Positions 7,980 to 18,661 of a DNA stretch of 64,000 nt are shown here, piece after piece; within the stretch, counting starts at the first letter, position 1; every line of letters starts with the position of its first letter. Source of the stretch: an uncultured Bartonella sp. (GTDB lineage Bacteria; Pseudomonadota; Alphaproteobacteria; Rhizobiales; Rhizobiaceae); NCBI RefSeq assembly GCF_945277285.1, contig NZ_CALYPR010000002.1:195214-259213 (forward strand), given 5' to 3'. The notes below the pieces were generated by a model, which worked only from the letters and a program-made list of their open reading frames with translations, ran no database searches and was not told where the DNA came from. The position numbers were made by a program, and so were the translations under genes.

Positions 7980-10748
7980 CTAGCGCCCGGGGCGTCCGGT
8001 TTTTCCCGGGCGGCGGCGTTTGCGTGCTACTTCCACCGGATCTTCAAAAGACCCCAAGCCGATACGCTCGCGCTTTAACGGCTTTGCACTGTTTCCCAAT
8101 GGAATTTCGGTGCGTTTAACGGTCATTTCATCCAGTGTATTTTTTCTGAACTTGCCGCTTTTGTTGTCGACGCTTTTAAGAATTCCGACATCCATATTCG
8201 GCCCCATATGGTCAAGATCAGGTTTGGCAAAAAGTCCTTGTTTTCCCGGTCTATCCCTTGCAATTGTGCCGCTCTCAATGGTTCTTTCGACATTGCGTGT
8301 CAGCGGATCATCAGAAATGGCAAGTTCTGTTTGTTGCAACCGTTTGATTTCATCACGCAGTTTTGCCGCTTCCTCGAAATCAAGATCGGCAGCTGCATCA
8401 CGCATCAATTTTTCCAGATGCTCGATATGGGCAGCCAAATTGTTGCCAACCATATTGCCTGCCTCGGCAAATTCGGAAATGTCGGCACGGACGTGGTCGC
8501 GTTCATAGACAGAGTCGAGAATGTCGGCAATATTCTTTTTCACACTCTGTGGTGTGATGTTATGTTCAATATTGTAAGCCTGCTGTTTCTCACGACGACG
8601 TTCGGTTTCGGCCAATGCTCGCTCCATTGAGCCGGTTTTGTTATCGGCATAAAGGATGACCCGCCCGTCAACATTTCTGGCTGCCCGTCCAATGGTCTGG
8701 ATGAGAGAGGTTTCAGAACGCAAGAAACCCTCCTTATCGGCGTCCAGTATGGCAACGAAACCGCATTCGGGAATATCAAGCCCCTCACGTAAAAGGTTGA
8801 TGCCGACCAGAACATCAAATGCACCGAGCCGCAAATCGCGGATGATTTCAATGCGCTCCAATGTATCAATATCGGAGTGCATGTAACGCACGCGGATGCC
8901 CTGTTCATGTAGATATTCGGTCAAATCTTCGGCCATGCGTTTGGTTAATACCGTGACTAGACTGCGATAGCCTTTTTCGGTGGTTTTACGAATTTCGCCC
9001 AAAACATCATCCACCTGATTGCGGGCAGGGCGCACTTCAACCGGCGGGTCGATCAAACCTGTCGGGCGAATAACCTGTTCGGCAAAAACACCGCCAGCCT
9101 GTTCCATCTCCCAAGCCCCCGGTGTCGCAGAAACAGTAATGGTTTGCGGGCGCATGGCATCCCATTCTTCAAAACGTAACGGGCGGTTATCCATGCATGA
9201 GGGCAGACGAAAACCATATTCGGCCAAGGTTGCTTTGCGGCGGAAGTCGCCGCGATACATGCCACCGATTTGCGGAATTGTCACATGGCTTTCATCGGTG
9301 AAAACAATGGCGTTATCCGGAATATATTCAAACATGGTTGGCGGTGGTTCCCCCGGCTGCCTGCCGGTTAAATAACGCGAATAGTTTTCAATACCGGCGC
9401 AGCTTCCGGTTGCCTCGAGCATTTCCAGATCAAACGTTGTGCGTTGCTCAAGGCGCTGGGCTTCCAGCAACCGTCCCGCTTTATTCAGCTCGGCCAGCCG
9501 GTCGCGAAGTTCGATCTTGATTGATTTGATTGCCTGATTGAGTGTCGGGCGTGGTGTGACATAGTGGGAATTGGCGTAAATTTTTACCGATTTCAGGTCG
9601 CCGGTTTTCTGCCCAGTTAACGGGTCGAATTCGGTGATGGCATCAATTTCATCACCAAAAAGCGAAATGCGCCAGGCGCGGTCTTCTAAGTGAGCAGGGA
9701 AAATCTCAATTGTATCGCCCCGCACTCTGAAAGAACCACGCACAAAATTGATATCCTGCCTGCGATATTGCTGGGCAACAAGATCAGCCAAAAGCTGGCG
9801 CTGGTCAAGCCGGTCACCCACCTGCATCTCGAACGTCATGGCCGTATAGGTTTCTACCGAACCGATACCGTAAATGCACGAAACAGAGGCAACAATAATG
9901 ACATCGTCACGTTCCAGAACTGCACGTGTAGCGGCATGGCGCATCCGGTCGATCTGTTCGTTGATAGACGATTCTTTTTCGATATAGGTGTCGGAACGCG
10001 GCACATAGGCTTCCGGTTGATAATAATCATAATAGGATACAAAATATTCTACTGCATTGTGCGGAAAGAAATTTTTGAATTCGCCGTAAAGCTGGGCTGC
10101 TAAAGTCTTATTCGGCGCCAGAATAAGAGCCGGGCGCTGCGTTTCTTCAATGACCTTTGCCATTGTATAGGTTTTGCCCGAGCCGGTGACACCTAGAAGG
10201 ACCTGTGTGCGATCACCATTATTAATGCCTTCGACAAGATCTTTGATAGCTGTTGGCTGGTCACCGGAAGGCAGAAACGGTGTTTCCATTTTGAAAGGTA
10301 TGCCGCCTTCCGATTTTTGCGGCCGGACAGGGCGGTGTGGTGTCCACAATTTACCGTTTTTAAACAGTGGATTGCCTGACGCAATCAGCTTGGACAAAGC
10401 TTCAACCGTAGCTGTCGCACCACCGGTAGAGATTTTTGCCGCATCTTCCAAACCAATATCAAGGCCGGCAACCGGATTGAGGCCGGCAGCAGCACGTTGT
10501 TTTGCTGTAGCTTTTCCGCCAATTGATGTGCCGCGCGCGGTGCGTGCACCTTTCTTTGCAGCTTTTTTGCTGCTTGCCGCTTTCGAGGTTTTTAGCGGTT
10601 TTTTGACAGGTTTTTCGGCAATTTTATCAATATCGGCTGCCCAGCCGGCAATAGTACCGGCTACAGAAGCAGAAGCGGTTTCTTCTTGGGGTTTTGAGCG
10701 GGGCTTTTTTACCCCCGTCGAAGGGTGGTTTTTGGCTAATGAAGTCAT
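7980..10748 (-). CDS. uvrB: Excinuclease ABC subunit UvrB
   Basis: Damage-verifying helicase subunit of nucleotide excision repair. The 922-residue product has the full UvrB core: Walker [11 protein letters not shown], the beta-hairpin region [24 protein letters not shown] box ([12 protein letters not shown]), helicase motifs V-VI ([13 protein letters not shown] and QTIGRAARN), and the C-terminal UVR domain ([24 protein letters not shown]) that contacts UvrC. Ahead of it lies a Lys/Ala-rich extension of about 150 residues, and after it a basic tail of about 100 residues, both commonly seen in Hyphomicrobiales and likely disordered. It seems to be transcribed alone. No SOS box was evident to me upstream. 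Confidence 0.97.
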   Translation of the reverse strand: MTSLAKNHPSTGVKKPRSKPQEETASASVAGTIAGWAADIDKIAEKPVKKPLKTSKAASSKKAAKKGARTARGTSIGGKATAKQRAAAGLNPVAGLDIGLEDAAKISTGGATATVEALSKLIASGNPLFKNGKLWTPHRPVRPQKSEGGIPFKMETPFLPSGDQPTAIKDLVEGINNGDRTQVLLGVTGSGKTYTMAKVIEETQRPALILAPNKTLAAQLYGEFKNFFPHNAVEYFVSYYDYYQPEAYVPRSDTYIEKESSINEQIDRMRHAATRAVLERDDVIIVASVSCIYGIGSVETYTAMTFEMQVGDRLDQRQLLADLVAQQYRRQDINFVRGSFRVRGDTIEIFPAHLEDRAWRISLFGDEIDAITEFDPLTGQKTGDLKSVKIYANSHYVTPRPTLNQAIKSIKIELRDRLAELNKAGRLLEAQRLEQRTTFDLEMLEATGSCAGIENYSRYLTGRQPGEPPPTMFEYIPDNAIVFTDESHVTIPQIGGMYRGDFRRKATLAEYGFRLPSCMDNRPLRFEEWDAMRPQTITVSATPGAWEMEQAGGVFAEQVIRPTGLIDPPVEVRPARNQVDDVLGEIRKTTEKGYRSLVTVLTKRMAEDLTEYLHEQGIRVRYMHSDIDTLERIEIIRDLRLGAFDVLVGINLLREGLDIPECGFVAILDADKEGFLRSETSLIQTIGRAARNVDGRVILYADNKTGSMERALAETERRREKQQAYNIEHNITPQSVKKNIADILDSVYERDHVRADISEFAEAGNMVGNNLAAHIEHLEKLMRDAAADLDFEEAAKLRDEIKRLQQTELAISDDPLTRNVERTIESGTIARDRPGKQGLFAKPDLDHMGPNMDVGILKSVDNKSGKFRKNTLDEMTVKRTEIPLGNSAKPLKRERIGLGSFEDPVEVARKRRRPGKTGRPGR

Positions 10749-11109
10749 AATTCAACAATATGGTCATTTGGGCGAAAATTAAAAGATAAAAGCATAATTT
10801 TGTTTTCGGGAAACGCTGTTTTTTGTTTTTTATTCTTGTGATTGATGAAAATTCTGTGAGCTTTTAAAAATTGTCTCAAATGACAGAACAGAAAAACCGG
10901 TTTTTTAGACAAAATAGCAAAGCTGCTTTTCAATTTTTTTAAAACTTGAAGCTGCGGTGGTAAAACTGCCGGCAATTGATGCAACCAACATGACGGAAGG
11001 CCAATTTGACTTAAAAATGGCAGTTCTTTTAAAACACCAGTTCTTTTCTGTTAATGGAAAAAGCGCAACAAGCAGGATCGAATGCTTATTATACACGGTG
11101 AGAACAAAA
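10749..11109. other. Intergenic region upstream of uvrB, nothing recognised
   Basis: About 360 bp between the uvrB start and the terminator of the SH3 protein gene. It should hold the uvrB promoter. No gene or clear element was seen. Confidence 0.5.
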
Positions 11110-11134
11110 CCGGCCGGTTTTAAAGACCGGCCGG
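11110..11134 (-). terminator. Rho-independent terminator of the SH3-repeat protein gene
   Basis: Nine-bp GC-rich stem CCGGCCGGT/ACCGGCCGG with a 7-nt loop. On the minus strand it runs into TTTTGTTCT. It lies 84 bp past the present stop codon, consistent with a formerly longer reading frame. Confidence 0.8.
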
Positions 11135-11183
11135 CTTAACAATTTGTTTCCCGTTAATGGTTGTAGCTATTCTCACGTGTTTT

Positions 11184-11470
11184 TATGGGCAGCATTCCTG
11201 CTTCCCCCATGCGATGGTCAATTAGGCCCGCCACCGGATGGTATGGGCGGCATTCCCGCTCCCCCGTGAGATGGTAGGGCTGAACCGCCACTGGATGGTA
11301 TGGGCGGCATTCCCGCTCCCGCGTGAGATGGTAGGGCAGACCCACCACCGGATGGTATGGGTGGCATTCCCGCTTCCCCATGCGGTGGACGATTTGGCCC
11401 GCCACTGGGGGGAATGGGTGGCATTCCCGGTCTGCCATGCCATGATCCGCCAGGCCCCCAATTTGGCGGC
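11184..11470 (-). repeat. Tandem 57-bp coding repeat (19-residue units), last unit decayed
   Basis: The C-terminal part of the SH3 protein is built of 19-residue units starting GMPP: GMPPPPPNWGPGGSWHGRP, GMPPIPPSGGPNRPPHGEA, GMPPIPSGGGSALPSHAGA and GMPPIPSSGGSALPSHGGA, then a partial unit GMPPIPSGGGPN before the stop. The DNA repeat continues past the stop: reading on, a unit resembling PSHG-EAGMLPI can be restored only by removing a TGA and one G of a G-run. Confidence 0.85.
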
Positions 11471-11946
11471 GGCGGGGGCATTCCCGGCCCCGGTCTGGAT
11501 GGCCAAGGGCGATGGGGACCACCCCATCCCGGTGGAGGAGGTGGCGGTGGTGGACGATGGTCATGATGCCAATGACGATAATGGCGGCGATAGTACCAGT
11601 CATCATAATAATCATTGCCGATAATGATGTTATAAGTTGGTCGAGAGGGGCTGTCATAACCGTCATAACCATTATAGCTTTGATAAACCGATTGGCTATT
11701 TCTAAAGGCAAGATAGGACGCCGAAGCCCACCCGATGCGCGGGCCGAAATTGATTTCGCACCAATTACCCATGCAACGGCGCACCCCGACAATTTCACCG
11801 GCAGGAATTGTCCCCCGTAGGGCATAGGCCGTTCCCGGCCCGTCTCTGAAATTTAATGGAGCGGTCACAAATGCATCGGTGGCTTGCGCTGATTGTGCAG
11901 CCAACAAAAATGTGCCCAACAGCAATGAACCCAGTGTTTTTTTCAT
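11218..11946 (-). CDS. Secreted SH3-domain protein with Pro/Gly tandem repeats
   Basis: A 242-residue exported protein. The signal peptide is MKKTLGSLLLGTFLLAAQ, with likely cleavage after QAT or SAQA. Residues about 25-80 form a bacterial SH3 domain of the YgiM/SH3b type (APLNFRDGPGTAYALRGTIPAG, then GNWCEINFGPRIGWASASYL). A Tyr/Asp/His-rich linker, an eight-proline run and the 19-residue GMPP repeats make up the rest. Such SH3b domains bind cell-wall or surface ligands; the repeat part probably forms an extended stalk or wall-associated tail. The reading frame ends inside a repeat at a TGA, and the next repeat unit carries a one-base insertion, so the natural C-terminus may once have been about 20 residues longer. 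Confidence 0.85.
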   Translation of the reverse strand: MKKTLGSLLLGTFLLAAQSAQATDAFVTAPLNFRDGPGTAYALRGTIPAGEIVGVRRCMGNWCEINFGPRIGWASASYLAFRNSQSVYQSYNGYDGYDSPSRPTYNIIIGNDYYDDWYYRRHYRHWHHDHRPPPPPPPPGWGGPHRPWPSRPGPGMPPPPPNWGPGGSWHGRPGMPPIPPSGGPNRPPHGEAGMPPIPSGGGSALPSHAGAGMPPIPSSGGSALPSHGGAGMPPIPSGGGPN

Positions 11947-12286
11947 TTGTCCCTCAAATTTAAGGGTTAAACTTATTTTGAAAGTGCTATTTCAGACAAT
12001 TAACGGCCAATTCGAGCTTAATTATAGCAGAATGGAAATGTTCATTGCGAAAGAACAATCAAATTTTGTTAAGAAAGCTTACATTCTTTTTTGTGATTAA
12101 TTCCTCTATATAGGCGCGCGTTTATAGATTTATTAGGGGGAAAGCCGATAAAAATTGGGGTGATAATTTCTCGCAATATGCTATATTAAAAAAAGCTATG
12201 TAAGTTGAGACGGGTTCCGGGAGGATTTCCGGAGGCCGTTTCTTTTTATTTCTAATGCCTGAGCGCGGGAAAGAAAGGATAGAATA
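11947..12286. other. Divergent promoter region, SH3 protein / greA
   Basis: About 340 bp. A TATATA-like -10 candidate is visible at 12113-12118 facing greA. Just before greA are a short G/C-rich inverted repeat (TCCGG...CCGGA, near 12214-12232) and the ribosome-binding site AAAGGA. Nothing else was recognised. Confidence 0.45.
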
Positions 12287-12760
12287 ATGGAAAAATATCC
12301 GATGACGACAGGAAGCTATGAAAAGTTGAAGAAAGAGCTTCATTGGCGTCAACATGAAGAACGCCCACGTATTATTGAGGCAATTGCTGAAGCACGGGCA
12401 CATGGTGATCTTTCGGAAAATGCCGAATATCATGCTGCCAAGGAAGCACAGAGCCATAATGAAGGGCGCATTGCCGAGCTTGAAGATTTTGTCACCTGTG
12501 CCGAAGTGATTGATGTGTCGAAACTTTCGGGCGACAAAATCAAATTCGGTGCCACCGTTAAACTGGTTGATGAAGATACCGAAGAAGAAAAAATTTACCA
12601 GATTGTCGGCGAGCAGGAAGCGGACGTCAAATTGGGCAAGATTTCCATTGCCTCACCGATAGCACGCGCCTTGATTGGCAAGGAAAAAGGCGATTCGATT
12701 GAAGTCAATGCACCGGGTGGTTCGCGTTCTTACGAGATTTTGTCTATCCAGTTTATTTGA
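12287..12760 (+). CDS. greA: Transcription elongation factor GreA
   Basis: GreA rescues backtracked RNA polymerase by stimulating transcript cleavage. The 157-residue protein has the N-terminal coiled coil with the acidic tip motif [13 protein letters not shown] (catalytic Asp and Glu at the hairpin turn) and a C-terminal FKBP-like domain with [14 protein letters not shown] and [23 protein letters not shown]. It begins [18 protein letters not shown], the usual start. The glycosyltransferase gene follows after 12 bp, so the two are probably co-transcribed; greA next to an LPS-core gene also occurs in Rhizobium as I recall. Confidence 0.97.
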   Translation: MEKYPMTTGSYEKLKKELHWRQHEERPRIIEAIAEARAHGDLSENAEYHAAKEAQSHNEGRIAELEDFVTCAEVIDVSKLSGDKIKFGATVKLVDEDTEEEKIYQIVGEQEADVKLGKISIASPIARALIGKEKGDSIEVNAPGGSRSYEILSIQFI

Positions 12761-12772
12761 TTTGGTTTCGTC

Positions 12773-13825
12773 ATGCGTGTGTCGATTGAAGAAACAGATG
12801 TCATTGCCCCCAATTTCAAAAAACGTTTGTCGGGTGTGACATCGACGATTGTGCAGCTCGTTCCGCTGCAAAGAAAAAAAGGCATACGTATTTCGACGAT
12901 CGGGCCGGGATTGCCGGAAAGCTTGCCATCGCTCGGCTATGCAAGTCTTTTCAAACTGTGGAAAAAGCCCGAAGGCAAACCCTTTCGCATCTGGCATGCG
13001 CGCCGCAATGTCGAAATGGTAGCAGGTGTTTTGTTGCGTGATCTTTTGCGCATGAAACTGAAGCTTATTTTTACCTCGGCTGCGCAACGCTATCACAAGC
13101 CTTTTACTAATTGGCTGATCAGGCGGATGGATAAAGTCATTGCAACAAGCGCCCGTTCCGGCTCGTTTCTCGATGTGCCCTACCGGGTGATTATGCATGG
13201 CATTGATCTTGACCGTTTTACTCCTCCCGCTACCTTGGAAGATACGTTTCAATCGGCAAAACTGCCCGGCAAATATGCTGTCGGCTGTTTCGGGCGGGTG
13301 CGCCACCAGAAAGGAACGGATCTTTTTGTTGATGCAATGATTGCCTTATTGCCGCAATTTCCTGACTGGACAGCGATCATCACCGGTCGAACAACAGCCG
13401 AGCATCAGGAATTTGAAAAAGAGTTGCGCCGTAAAATTGCCGCCGCTGGTCTTCAAGACCGTATTCTTATTCTGGGTGAAGTTGACGATATACGCGTGTG
13501 GTATCGACGCGTGACACTTTATGTGGCCCCTTCCAGAAATGAAGGCTTCGGGCTGACACCGCTTGAAGCAATGGCATCGAAGACCGCAGTTGTGGCAAGT
13601 GATGCCGGTGCTTATCGCGAACTTGTAACAGAGGGAACAGGAACAGTGGTTCCCGCCGGTGATGGTGCAGCTTTGACCAATGCTATCCGGCCCTATCTGG
13701 AAAATCCCGAAAAAACCATCGCCATGGGCGAAACAGCTTTGCAACATGTGCAAAAAGATTTTCCTTTAAACAAGGAAGCAAGCTCGATTGACGAAGTCTA
13801 TCAAGAACTTTTTGCACAGAAATAG
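12773..13825 (+). CDS. lpcC: Family 4 glycosyltransferase, LpcC/LpsB-like lipopolysaccharide core mannosyltransferase
   Basis: A 350-residue GT4 (GT-B fold) enzyme of LPS inner-core assembly; LpcC of Rhizobium adds mannose to the Kdo region. The acceptor half starts VSIEETDVIAPNFKKRLSGV. The donor half contains VGCFGRVRHQKGTDLFVDAM and the GT4 signature APSRNEGFGLTPLEAMASKTAVVASDAGAYRE, where E-x7-E of this family is preserved. It lies 12 bp after greA and has no terminator between. The symbol is from similarity and neighbourhood, and the exact sugar specificity cannot be read from the sequence. Confidence 0.82.
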   Translation: MRVSIEETDVIAPNFKKRLSGVTSTIVQLVPLQRKKGIRISTIGPGLPESLPSLGYASLFKLWKKPEGKPFRIWHARRNVEMVAGVLLRDLLRMKLKLIFTSAAQRYHKPFTNWLIRRMDKVIATSARSGSFLDVPYRVIMHGIDLDRFTPPATLEDTFQSAKLPGKYAVGCFGRVRHQKGTDLFVDAMIALLPQFPDWTAIITGRTTAEHQEFEKELRRKIAAAGLQDRILILGEVDDIRVWYRRVTLYVAPSRNEGFGLTPLEAMASKTAVVASDAGAYRELVTEGTGTVVPAGDGAALTNAIRPYLENPEKTIAMGETALQHVQKDFPLNKEASSIDEVYQELFAQK

Positions 13826-14051
13826 CGGTGGTTAAAAATTAAAAGACCAAAAGAACAGCGAAAAATTTGTTTATCTTGTCGCATCTATGAATGCGGCCAT
13901 TGAACCGGACAGGCTTTAACCTCAACGGAATTGACCAATTTTTGTTTGGCTGGAGCGGCTGTTTTCAATCCGTTCGGTACAGTTTAAACTACAGTTTAAA
14001 CAAGGAAAAAGAGCCGGCTGATAGAACTTTAACGCACGATTATTGAGATTG

Positions 14052-14522
14052 TTAAAGAATAAGCGGCGGCTCATCCTTAATGATGCGGATAGTAAGTGCC
14101 GTGCGCACCGAACCGACATTGGAGGCGGCAGTCAGCTGCTCGATCACGAAGCTTTGGAAACTTTTGAGGTCGGGAGCGACACAATGGAGCAGAAAATCCG
14201 ATTCACCGGATACCATCCAGGCTTTGCGTACCAATGGCCATTGGTAAACCATGGCAGCAAATCCACGCAAATCAGCGTCCGACTGGCGATGCAGACCGAC
14301 AAAACAGAAAGCCACCAGATCCTGCCCGATCATAGCGCCGTTGAGAATAGCCTGATAGCCTTTGATAATTCCGTCCTGTTCGAGACGTCTGACACGACGC
14401 AGGCACGGGGGTGCAGAAATACCAACTTTTGAAGCGAGCTCGACATTGGTCATGCGGCCATCGTTCTGGAGTTCTTTCAGTATTTTCCAATCAATTGAAT
14501 CAAGATCGGCTTTAATCTGCAT
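14052..14522 (-). CDS. Lrp/AsnC family transcriptional regulator
   Basis: A 156-residue regulator with an N-terminal winged HTH (LDSIDWKILKELQNDGRMTN followed by VELASKVGISAPPCLRRVRRLE) and a C-terminal RAM ligand-binding domain (VRKAWMVSGESDFLLHCVAPDLKSF). These factors bind amino acids and regulate amino-acid metabolism genes. The frame can be extended to a GTG at 14585, but the extra 21 residues are absent from typical members, so the ATG at 14520-14522 is preferred although its ribosome-binding site is weak. It lies 73 bp downstream of trkH on the same strand and may be read from the same transcript. Confidence 0.9.
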   Translation of the reverse strand: MQIKADLDSIDWKILKELQNDGRMTNVELASKVGISAPPCLRRVRRLEQDGIIKGYQAILNGAMIGQDLVAFCFVGLHRQSDADLRGFAAMVYQWPLVRKAWMVSGESDFLLHCVAPDLKSFQSFVIEQLTAASNVGSVRTALTIRIIKDEPPLIL

Positions 14523-14595
14523 TGGGTTTGGCTTCACTATTGTTCTGTTTTCAGTCTGTCTATCACCGGTTACAGGAAACGTCACGTGTTAAAAC

Positions 14596-16083
14596 TCATT
14601 TTCTCCAGAAAGCCGGCGTAAAAAGAATAAATACAGTGACAATTTCAAGTCGTCCTGCAAACATCAGGAAACTCAATATCCACAAGCCATAATCGCTGAC
14701 TGTGGAAAAATTACCCTCCGGGCCGATACGGTCGCCAAAGCCCGGCCCGACATTTGAAAGGGCAGTTAATGAGCCGGTAAAAGCAGAAACGAAATCAAGG
14801 CCGGTAAATGAAAGAAGCATGGCCCCTATAATGAGTGAAGCCATATAAAGGCATAAAAAAAGCAGCACCGTTTGCGCAAGGTCACCGGAAATATCTGTTC
14901 CACCGTAGCGCACTTTGACAACTGTATTGGGTGAAAGCAGCCGCGTCAGACTGACCTTGGCAAAGCGCCACAGAATGATAAGCCTGTTAATTTTTATACC
15001 ACCCGATGTCGAACCGGCACATCCGCCGATAAAGGAAGCGATGAAAAAAAGGCCAAGTGCAAACGGCCCCCACAAAAGATAATCCTGTGCTGCATAACCG
15101 GTTGTGGTGATGACAGAAACAAAGTGAAAAGTGGCATCAAGGAAAGCGCGGTGGAAAGACAGACCGAAATGGAAGCGCAGCCAGATGGCAAGCGCGAAAC
15201 TAGCTACCAGAACAATTGCCAGAAACACAATAACCTGCGGGTCGGCCAAACGGCGCGAACGTTCCGGCAAAACCAGCTTTACATAAAGAATAAAGGGCAG
15301 AGACGCCAAAATCATAAAGATTGTTGCAATAACGAGCACCGAAGGCGTTTTGGCAAAATAGCCGAGCGAAGCATCATGGGTGGAAAAACCGGCAGTTGCA
15401 ATTGTCGTCATGGCATGGTTGACCGCATCAAACATGGTCATACCGACAGCAAAATAGGACAGCATACAGAGTAGTGTCAGACCGAGATAGGCAATGATAA
15501 TACCATTGGCAATCTGGTTGACGCGCGGCAGCACTTTTTCTGCCCGGTCAGATGATTCCATATTGAAAAGCTGGATACCGCCTACACGCAGCGATGGCAA
15601 AAGCAATAATGCCAAGGCGATAAACCCGATACCACCAATCCAGCATAACAATGAACGCCAAAGGAGAATGCCTCGCGGCAACTTGTCAAGTCCGGTCAGA
15701 ACTGTGGCTCCGGTTGTGGTAATGCCGGAGACGGCTTCAAAAATGGCTGAAGCAAGCGAGAGTGGCAAATGCGAAAAATAAAGTGGCATAGCACCAAGCA
15801 GACAACCGGTTATCCATAAACAAGCGGTAAGCAGGAATCCGAGCCGTGCCGAAAAACGGCAGGTTGCACCATTTGTGGCAAGCAAAATGAGCGTTGCAAA
15901 GGCAATGGTTGTTGCTGCAGAGCGAATGAAAACAACCCAGTCATTGCTGCCCGCCCGTAAATCGGCAAGGGCAGGAAGCAACATGGTTATTCCCATAATC
16001 AGAGAAAAACGCGCGCAGACATTGCTGACAAATCGAAAAATGGCAAACCTCGGGATTGAAAAACTTGACTGACTGTGTAACAA
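14596..16083 (-). CDS. trkH: TrkH family potassium uptake protein
   Basis: Inner-membrane K+ translocating subunit, 495 residues, with about ten to twelve membrane segments in four M1-P-M2 repeats. Selectivity-filter-like segments are visible: SGITTTGATVL, TTIATAGFSTHD, SVITTTGYAAQD and TALSNVGPGFGD, each with a central TTG/TAG/NVG glycine. Activity depends on the cytoplasmic NAD-binding partner TrkA, which is not in this window. The start is a TTG at 16083 with GGAAAT upstream; no in-frame ATG gives a full first segment. The lrp-like regulator gene follows on the same strand. Confidence 0.93.
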   Translation of the reverse strand: MLHSQSSFSIPRFAIFRFVSNVCARFSLIMGITMLLPALADLRAGSNDWVVFIRSAATTIAFATLILLATNGATCRFSARLGFLLTACLWITGCLLGAMPLYFSHLPLSLASAIFEAVSGITTTGATVLTGLDKLPRGILLWRSLLCWIGGIGFIALALLLLPSLRVGGIQLFNMESSDRAEKVLPRVNQIANGIIIAYLGLTLLCMLSYFAVGMTMFDAVNHAMTTIATAGFSTHDASLGYFAKTPSVLVIATIFMILASLPFILYVKLVLPERSRRLADPQVIVFLAIVLVASFALAIWLRFHFGLSFHRAFLDATFHFVSVITTTGYAAQDYLLWGPFALGLFFIASFIGGCAGSTSGGIKINRLIILWRFAKVSLTRLLSPNTVVKVRYGGTDISGDLAQTVLLFLCLYMASLIIGAMLLSFTGLDFVSAFTGSLTALSNVGPGFGDRIGPEGNFSTVSDYGLWILSFLMFAGRLEIVTVFILFTPAFWRK

Positions 16084-16210
16084 AATTTCCGGCTATTTTA
16101 TATAGACTTTCTCCTGACTGACAATCGCTAACTTTCACAAAATATCATGCTTTGTGATTAACTCGTCTGGTTGCTTTCCCTCGCTTGCAAAAGACACATA
16201 GAAACCATAA

Positions 16211-17251
<1,041 letters not shown>

Positions 17252-17263
17252 GTTTTGTCCGGG

Positions 17264-17300
17264 TGCTTTTTATCGAAAATTGGTACCCGATATAAAAAGC
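17264..17300 (+). terminator. Imperfect hairpin between trxB and the LysR gene
   Basis: Arms TGCTTTTTATCG (17264-17275) and CGATATAAAAAGC (17288-17300) pair with a 2-nt bulge. It may end trxB transcription or stabilise its 3' end. No clean T tract follows, so terminator function is uncertain. Confidence 0.4.
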
Positions 17301-17362
17301 AATGAATGCCGTTTTTTTAAATATAGGAAAACGGGTTTGATGATTGTTGAGGAGAAAAGCTC

Positions 17363-18268
17363 GTGGCTGCGCCGTTGGATTGGGACAAATTGAGGATTTT
17401 CCACGCCGCCGCAGAAGCAGGCTCCTTTACCCATGCTGCACAAACCTTGCACTTGTCGCAATCGGCGATTTCTCGTCAGGTTTCAGCACTTGAACAGGAT
17501 GTCGGAGTACCGCTTTTCCAGCGCCATGCACGTGGACTTATCATGACAGAACAGGGCGAAATCCTCTATCGCACCGCTCATGATGTATTGATGAAACTTG
17601 AAAATGTTCGCTCGAAATTGAGTGAAAGCCGTGAAAAGCCGACTGGGCACCTTTGTGTCACAACAACATTCGGTCTTGGGGCAGGCTGGCTTGTCGAACG
17701 CATACCGGAATTTGTCAATCTCTACCCCGATATCCAGATTCAGCTTTTGCTGGACGATGAGGAACTGGATCTGACAATGCGTCATGCTGATTGCGCCTTG
17801 CGTTTGCGTCAGCCGCAACAACCGGATCTAATTCAACGGCGGCTTTTTACAGTGCATATGCATGTTTATGCCTCGGCTACCTACATCGCCAATTATGGCA
17901 AGCCAACCCAATTGGAAGATCTCGACAATCATCGCATTATTTCATTTGGTGAATCGGCTCCGAGCTATCTTTCAGGCTTGAATTGGCTTGAAGTTGCTGG
18001 TCGCAATGACGGCTCGCAGCGCATTCCCGCCTTGCAGATAAATAATGTGATTTCGATTAAAAAAGCAGCGATGAAAAACCTAGGGATTGCCGTATTGCCT
18101 GACTATACTATCGGTGCCAATGACGGGCTTATCAAACTCTTTCCGGAATATACAGAAATTCCGTCTTTCGACACTTTTTTCTGCTATCCTGATGCGCTTA
18201 AGAATTCGGCAAAGCTGCACGCATTCCGCGATTATATTTTTGCAAAATCGCGTAACTGGTCGTTTTGA
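17363..18268 (+). CDS. vtlR: LysR-type regulator of the VtlR/LsrB family
   Basis: A 301-residue LysR-type regulator. The N-terminal winged HTH is FTHAAQTLHLSQSAISRQVS, followed by the linker helix and a two-lobed effector domain. GTG start with GAGGAG 9 nt upstream. In Brucella VtlR and in Sinorhizobium LsrB are encoded beside trxB and near an AbcR small RNA; both neighbours are present here, with the sRNA 394 nt downstream. LsrB is reported to sense oxidation through cysteines; here Cys is present at about residues 98, 144 and in FFCYPD near the C-terminus, but I cannot align them reliably. The symbol is given by synteny and family. Confidence 0.85.
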   Translation: MAAPLDWDKLRIFHAAAEAGSFTHAAQTLHLSQSAISRQVSALEQDVGVPLFQRHARGLIMTEQGEILYRTAHDVLMKLENVRSKLSESREKPTGHLCVTTTFGLGAGWLVERIPEFVNLYPDIQIQLLLDDEELDLTMRHADCALRLRQPQQPDLIQRRLFTVHMHVYASATYIANYGKPTQLEDLDNHRIISFGESAPSYLSGLNWLEVAGRNDGSQRIPALQINNVISIKKAAMKNLGIAVLPDYTIGANDGLIKLFPEYTEIPSFDTFFCYPDALKNSAKLHAFRDYIFAKSRNWSF

Positions 18269-18585
18269 AAACGATAAAACGGTTAAAGTCACATCACCAT
18301 CGTTGTTTGTGATTTTATGGCGTCCAAACCCACCACGGATATTAAAAGGGCACAAGACAGGCAATTGTTATAGCCTTGAAAAATACCACGAGGCGTGAAA
18401 TTTCCAAACTTCGGATCATTTGTCTGTTTATTGGGCGATCAGAAATAATAGATCAAGTGCGACAGCAATTTTGCCTGTTGCCTATGCTTTTTTGAAAGAG
18501 CACGAATCTTGATGTCATTTTAATGCATTGATTTAAAAAAAGAAAAAATTATTATTATGTCTTTCTTATGACATTTTTCTTTATA

Positions 18586-18608
18586 AGCTATGCATTCGTC
18601 GCATAGCT
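18586..18608 (+). promoter_or_regulatory. LysR-type operator (perfect T-N11-A palindrome) upstream of the AbcR-like sRNA
   Basis: Perfect 8-bp inverted repeat AGCTATGC/GCATAGCT with a 7-nt spacer. It contains TGCATTCGTCGCA, an exact T-N11-A. Its centre is about 65 nt before the predicted sRNA start, the usual position of LysR recognition sites. The likely binder is the VtlR/LsrB-type regulator encoded just upstream. Confidence 0.72.
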
Positions 18609-18626
18609 GATCTGCTTAATTTTTGG

Positions 18627-18655
18627 TTGTTAGTTGCCTAAAAAAAATGCATATT
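18627..18655 (+). promoter_or_regulatory. Predicted sigma-70 promoter of the AbcR-like sRNA
   Basis: TTGTTA at 18627-18632, exactly 17 nt spacing, CATATT at 18650-18655. Transcription would start about 18662, two bases before the first sRNA stem. An ATGCAT overlapping the -10 side resembles the centre of the upstream palindrome and could be an activation half-site. Confidence 0.65.
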
Positions 18656-18661
18656 GCCATC

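Noticed and set aside
11154-11825. Alternative frame of 223 residues over the SH3-repeat gene
   Set aside because: It is the shifted frame of the repeat DNA, rich in Arg/His/Pro; only its last 20 residues are of interest, as the displaced natural C-terminus.
13979-14001. Direct repeat ACAGTTTAAAC twice, each with a GTTTAAAC palindrome
   Set aside because: Too short and AT-rich to assign a role; it lies in the convergent gap behind the lrp-type gene.
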